DNA of 41,460 bases, taken from contig DASZZH010000011.1 in the NCBI GenBank assembly GCA_035543335.1, forward strand, positions 1 to 41,460, in the 5' to 3' direction. Below are positions 38,899-41,460 of the stretch, one piece after another. The DNA comes from Burkholderiales bacterium (lineage in GTDB: Bacteria > Pseudomonadota > Gammaproteobacteria > Burkholderiales > JAHFRG01). The notes beneath the pieces are model-generated. The model saw only the letters and a program-made list of their open reading frames with translations, searched no databases and was not told where the DNA came from. The position numbers and the translations under genes are program-made. The stretch's first letter is position 1. Every line of letters begins with the position of its first letter.

Positions 38899-39834
38899 AT
38901 GGAAAAGATTGTGACACACCGCGCACCAAGCCGCTCCCGGACGAGTCTCCCGTTCTGGCTGCCGGAACCGGTGGCCGAGTTCGTGCGCAGCTGCGAACTC
39001 GGGCAAACCTGGCTAGAGCAGACAATCTGGGAAAATGAGGAACTCCGGGCGCGGTTGCTGCGCCTGACGACGCGCGATGAGATGAGGGACGTATGGAGGC
39101 GGCTCTCCGAGGCAGACTTCCATTCAACCGTTTCGCAGGAGCCTGATGTCCGGGCTCAGGAAGTTATCTTGCGCGGTTATCTCCTGGCGGCCGTTTATCC
39201 CGGACAACCGCCTTCCTACTGGGAGAGCCACCCGACCGAGGCGCAGCAACGCGAGACGCTTCGCCGGATCGCCGAACACGCCAACGACCTTTGGGAAGCG
39301 CTCGGCGGACTCGATCCCAGCCCCGCCTCCAAGCAATATACTGCCTGGAACAGTTTGGACCAGGGACTGCCGTGGATTGAGCAATGTCCACCCCTAAAGC
39401 CGAAGCGGCAACGGGACCCGGCGCATCTTCGAGCGCAGTCTCTACGCGAAGTCCTCGTCGAACTGCGGGCACTCACCCGCGGCCGCTTTTGGTCCGGACC
39501 CGAGGATACTCCCTTGCACGTTTTAACTTCGCAGGCACTGTTCGGGCCTCTTCCGAAGATGCTACACGCCCTAGCTGAACTCGCCAGCCTCGTGGCCACT
39601 ATGCCCGTTGCCAGGCCCCCGAAGAAATCGAAGACGGTGTATCGCAACGCGTGTGTCCGCCGCTTGGCGACCTACGTAACAACGTACTTCAATCAGCCCT
39701 TGAATCAGGTTATCGCGACGACTGTCAACGTCGCCCTCGATATTGATGACGAGGGCGTCACCGAAGACCTGGTACGAAGGATCGTCCAGACACATCGGAA
39801 GATTCCGGGCAAAAAGGGCAAAAGATCTTCCTAA
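38899..39834 (+). CDS. Island protein of unknown function next to alpA
   Basis: A 311-aa, probably cytosolic protein with no signal peptide and no TM. It is mostly helical, with many Arg, Glu and Trp residues (YWESHPTEAQQRETLRRIAEH, WNSLDQGLPWIEQ). The C-terminus is basic (PGKKGKRSS). I recognise no domain. Its place 63 bp before an AlpA-type gene is common for helper or regulatory genes of integrative elements. The ATG has no strong ribosome-binding site. Confidence 0.6.
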   Translation: MEKIVTHRAPSRSRTSLPFWLPEPVAEFVRSCELGQTWLEQTIWENEELRARLLRLTTRDEMRDVWRRLSEADFHSTVSQEPDVRAQEVILRGYLLAAVYPGQPPSYWESHPTEAQQRETLRRIAEHANDLWEALGGLDPSPASKQYTAWNSLDQGLPWIEQCPPLKPKRQRDPAHLRAQSLREVLVELRALTRGRFWSGPEDTPLHVLTSQALFGPLPKMLHALAELASLVATMPVARPPKKSKTVYRNACVRRLATYVTTYFNQPLNQVIATTVNVALDIDDEGVTEDLVRRIVQTHRKIPGKKGKRSS

Positions 39835-39897
39835 CGTCCTCTCGCCAATATCCTTGAGAATCCAGCCATGTTTAACAGCGCATAAGGAGGCGCGAAC

Positions 39898-40119
39898 ATG
39901 GCTCACTCGATACTAAGACTTCCTGCGGTCAAAGCTCGCACCGGGCTTAGCCGTTCCTCTGTCTATCTCAAAATTTCTCAGGGAATTTTCCCGAAACCTA
40001 TTTCCCTCGGAGCACGTGCGGTCGGGTGGCTTGAATCTGAAGTCGACGCCTGGCTAGAGCAATTGATTAATCAAAGCCGCAGGGCTGCGGCCCAACCCAA
40101 GAAAGGCCAGACGCAATGA
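39898..40119 (+). CDS. AlpA-family excisionase/transcription regulator
   Basis: A 73-aa MerR-like winged helix-turn-helix protein: SILRLPAVKARTGLSRSSVYLKISQGIFPKPISLGARAVGWLESEVDAWLEQ is the full AlpA/phage regulatory domain. In P4-type islands AlpA activates the integrase or excision. The start follows a perfect AAGGAGG. It is far from the integrase (6 kb) but belongs to the same island by type. Confidence 0.92.
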   Translation: MAHSILRLPAVKARTGLSRSSVYLKISQGIFPKPISLGARAVGWLESEVDAWLEQLINQSRRAAAQPKKGQTQ

Positions 40120-40208
40120 GGATTTGGCGAAGCGCCTACCAGCGCTCCGGACCAGAGCAGAAATTCGTGATTTTCGCGCTAGAGCAAAATCCCGCCAAAC
40201 AATTCTAG
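40116..40208 (+). CDS. Possible 30-codon ORF coupled to alpA
   Basis: An ATG overlapping the alpA stop (ATGA) opens a 30-codon frame (MRIWRSAYQRSG...EQNPAKQF) ending in TAG six bases before the IS3 element. It may be a real short peptide or the truncated start of a gene destroyed when the insertion sequence arrived. Nothing else supports it. Confidence 0.3.
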   Translation: MRIWRSAYQRSGPEQKFVIFALEQNPAKQF

Positions 40209-40276
40209 GACAGATGGGCTGCCCCCGGTTTCACGGACACCTTGTTAAGGTAGGATGATACCTATGGAGGTGTACG

Positions 40277-40567
40277 ATGGAAAGACGGAAATTCAGCCGG
40301 GAGTTCAAGCTTGAGGCAGTGAAGCTGGTAAAGGAACGCGGGGTGGCGCTTACGCAAGCGGCGCACGACCTGGATGTTGGTCAGGTCACCTTGCGTCGTT
40401 GGGTCAAGGAGTTTTCGGCCGATCCGGGACAGGCGTTCCCGGGGGCAGGCCAGATGAAGCCTGAGCAGGCAGAGCTTGAGCGGCTGCGACGGGAGAATGT
40501 CAGACTCAAGGCCGAGCGTGACATCCTAAAAAAAGCCGCGGCCTACTTTGCGAAGGAGTCGACGTGA
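40277..40567 (+). CDS. IS3-family transposase OrfA
   Basis: A 96-aa helix-turn-helix protein: RRKFSREFKLEAVKLVKERG and AAHDLDVGQVTLRRWVKEF bind the terminal repeats; a leucine-zipper-like C-terminus (ELERLRRENVRLKAERDILKKAAAYF) allows dimerisation. An A7G run (40528-40535, in ...CTA AAA AAA GCC) near its end is a likely -1 frameshift site that would fuse OrfA to OrfB; the orfB frame is -1 relative to orfA and open from that point. Confidence 0.93.
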   Translation: MERRKFSREFKLEAVKLVKERGVALTQAAHDLDVGQVTLRRWVKEFSADPGQAFPGAGQMKPEQAELERLRRENVRLKAERDILKKAAAYFAKEST

Positions 40568-41430
40568 AGTTTGGCTTCATTGTAAAGCATCGAGGGATCT
40601 GGCCGGCGACGTGGTTGTGCGAGATCCTCGGTGTCTCGCGTAGCGGGTTCTATGCGTGGCTGACCCGGCCGCCCAGTGCGCGGGCGCGCAGCGACGAAGT
40701 CCTGGGCGCGCAAGCGAGATCGAGTTTCCTGCAAAGCGATCGGACCTACGGTGCGCGGCGTGTCTGGCATGACCTGCTGGCTGCGGGTTTTGCGTGCGGG
40801 TTGCACCGCATCGAGCGGCTCATGGCCCACCACGGCCTGCGCGCCCGCCCAAGGCGGCGTAGCCTGCCGCGCGACACCGGTGAACGGTTGAGTAGCGCGG
40901 TGGCGCCGAACGTGCTCGACCGCCAATTCGAAGCGGCAGCGCCGAATCGCAAATGGATCGCCGACTTTACCTACATCTGGACCGCCGAGGGTTGGCTCTA
41001 TGTGGCGGCGGTGCTGGATCTGTTCTCGCGACGCGCCGTAGGCTGGTCGATGAGCGCGACGATGACGGCGCAACTCGTGACCGACGCACTGATGATGGCT
41101 CTCTGGCGGCGCGGCAAGCCGGATGCACTGCTGCATCACTCGGATCAGGGCAGCCAGTACACGAGCGAGCGGTTTCAGCGCTTGGCTTCCGAACACGGTG
41201 TCACCTGCAGCATGAGCCGATCAGGCAATGTCTGGGACAACTCGGCCATGGAGAGTTTCTTCTCGTCGCTCAAGACCGAACGCGTCGCGCGCAAGGTCTA
41301 TCGCACACGAGAACAAGCGAAGGCCGACGTATTTGATTATATTGAGCGCTTCTATAACCCGCGGCGCCGGCATTCGACGCTCGGATATGTGAGCCCGATG
41401 GAGTTCGAAAACCAGATGCAATTAGCTTAG
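40564..41430 (+). CDS. IS3-family transposase OrfB (DDE integrase)
   Basis: A 288-aa catalytic subunit starting with GTG overlapping the orfA stop (GTGA), or made as an OrfAB fusion by frameshift. The N-terminal helper region contains DRTYGARRVWHDL and HHGLRARPRR. The rve/DDE domain has WIADFTYIWT (first Asp), HHSDQGSQYTS (second Asp) and DNSAMESFFSSLKTE (Glu). It is full length and apparently intact. Confidence 0.95.
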   Translation: MKFGFIVKHRGIWPATWLCEILGVSRSGFYAWLTRPPSARARSDEVLGAQARSSFLQSDRTYGARRVWHDLLAAGFACGLHRIERLMAHHGLRARPRRRSLPRDTGERLSSAVAPNVLDRQFEAAAPNRKWIADFTYIWTAEGWLYVAAVLDLFSRRAVGWSMSATMTAQLVTDALMMALWRRGKPDALLHHSDQGSQYTSERFQRLASEHGVTCSMSRSGNVWDNSAMESFFSSLKTERVARKVYRTREQAKADVFDYIERFYNPRRRHSTLGYVSPMEFENQMQLA

Positions 41431-41460
41431 GTGGGTGTCCACCGAACCGGGTGCAGCCCA

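Larger units (their letters stand above)
40215..41460 (+). mobile_element. Complete IS3-family insertion sequence
   Basis: The left end TGGGCTGCCCCCGGTTTC (from 40215) and the complement of the right end (TGGGCTGCACCCGGTTCGG, ending at 41460) are imperfect terminal inverted repeats enclosing orfA and orfB, 1246 bp in total. The window ends exactly on the last base of the right repeat, so the target duplication cannot be checked. It follows the AlpA gene in the island. Confidence 0.92.

Overview
This window looks like the chromosome of a betaproteobacterium, probably of the Nitrosomonadales/Burkholderiales type; I would not name a genus. The gene orders queA-tgt-yajC-secD-secF, nudJ-mnmA-purB, and perM/hda/HAD hydrolase/pcnB/folK/dNK/panB/panC beside a divergent purM-purN all fit that class. 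The core is GC-rich. No rRNA operon or CRISPR array is visible.

Positions 1-5500 hold the isocitrate branch point: icd (minus strand), an rraA-like gene, isocitrate lyase (aceA) and malate synthase A (aceB). The aceA leader is long, strongly folded and contains an intrinsic terminator. Positions 5597-11085 hold a small secreted Lys-rich protein, nudJ, a secreted hypothetical protein, mnmA, a glutathione S-transferase, a MITE-like repeat, a uracil-DNA-glycosylase-like gene and purB.

Positions 11222-17362 are a minus-strand operon, queA-tgt-yajC-secD-secF-dedA. Upstream of it, on the plus strand, lie tRNA-Leu(CAA) and a decayed copy of its 3' half. Positions 17697-23942 are a second minus-strand block running hda, HAD phosphatase, pcnB, folK, deoxynucleoside kinase, panB, panC, panD. 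It is followed by a FecR-domain gene and a PerM-type membrane protein. From 26156 to 30398 the plus strand carries purM, purN, a DUF3108-like gene, an RsmB-like methyltransferase and a phospholipase-D-type nuclease, each overlapping the next by 1-8 nt. Then come an MscS remnant, a 29-bp tandem repeat, a fatty acid desaturase and, on the minus strand, rpmB-rpmG.

From about 32575 to the right edge is a genomic island. It cuts radC (only the last ~60 codons remain) and starts with a tyrosine integrase and arm-type repeats. A tRNA-like 3' fragment follows the integrase. The cargo is a secreted unknown protein, a zinc-ribbon/two-TM/PH-like protein, an AT-rich pair (class 3 lipase lipoprotein and secreted HNH-like protein), an orphan 311-aa protein, an AlpA-type regulator and a complete IS3-family element whose right inverted repeat ends at the last base.

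A recurrent feature of the minus-strand operons is imperfect palindromic elements filling intercistronic gaps. Four repeat elements end exactly beside the stop codon of the upstream gene.
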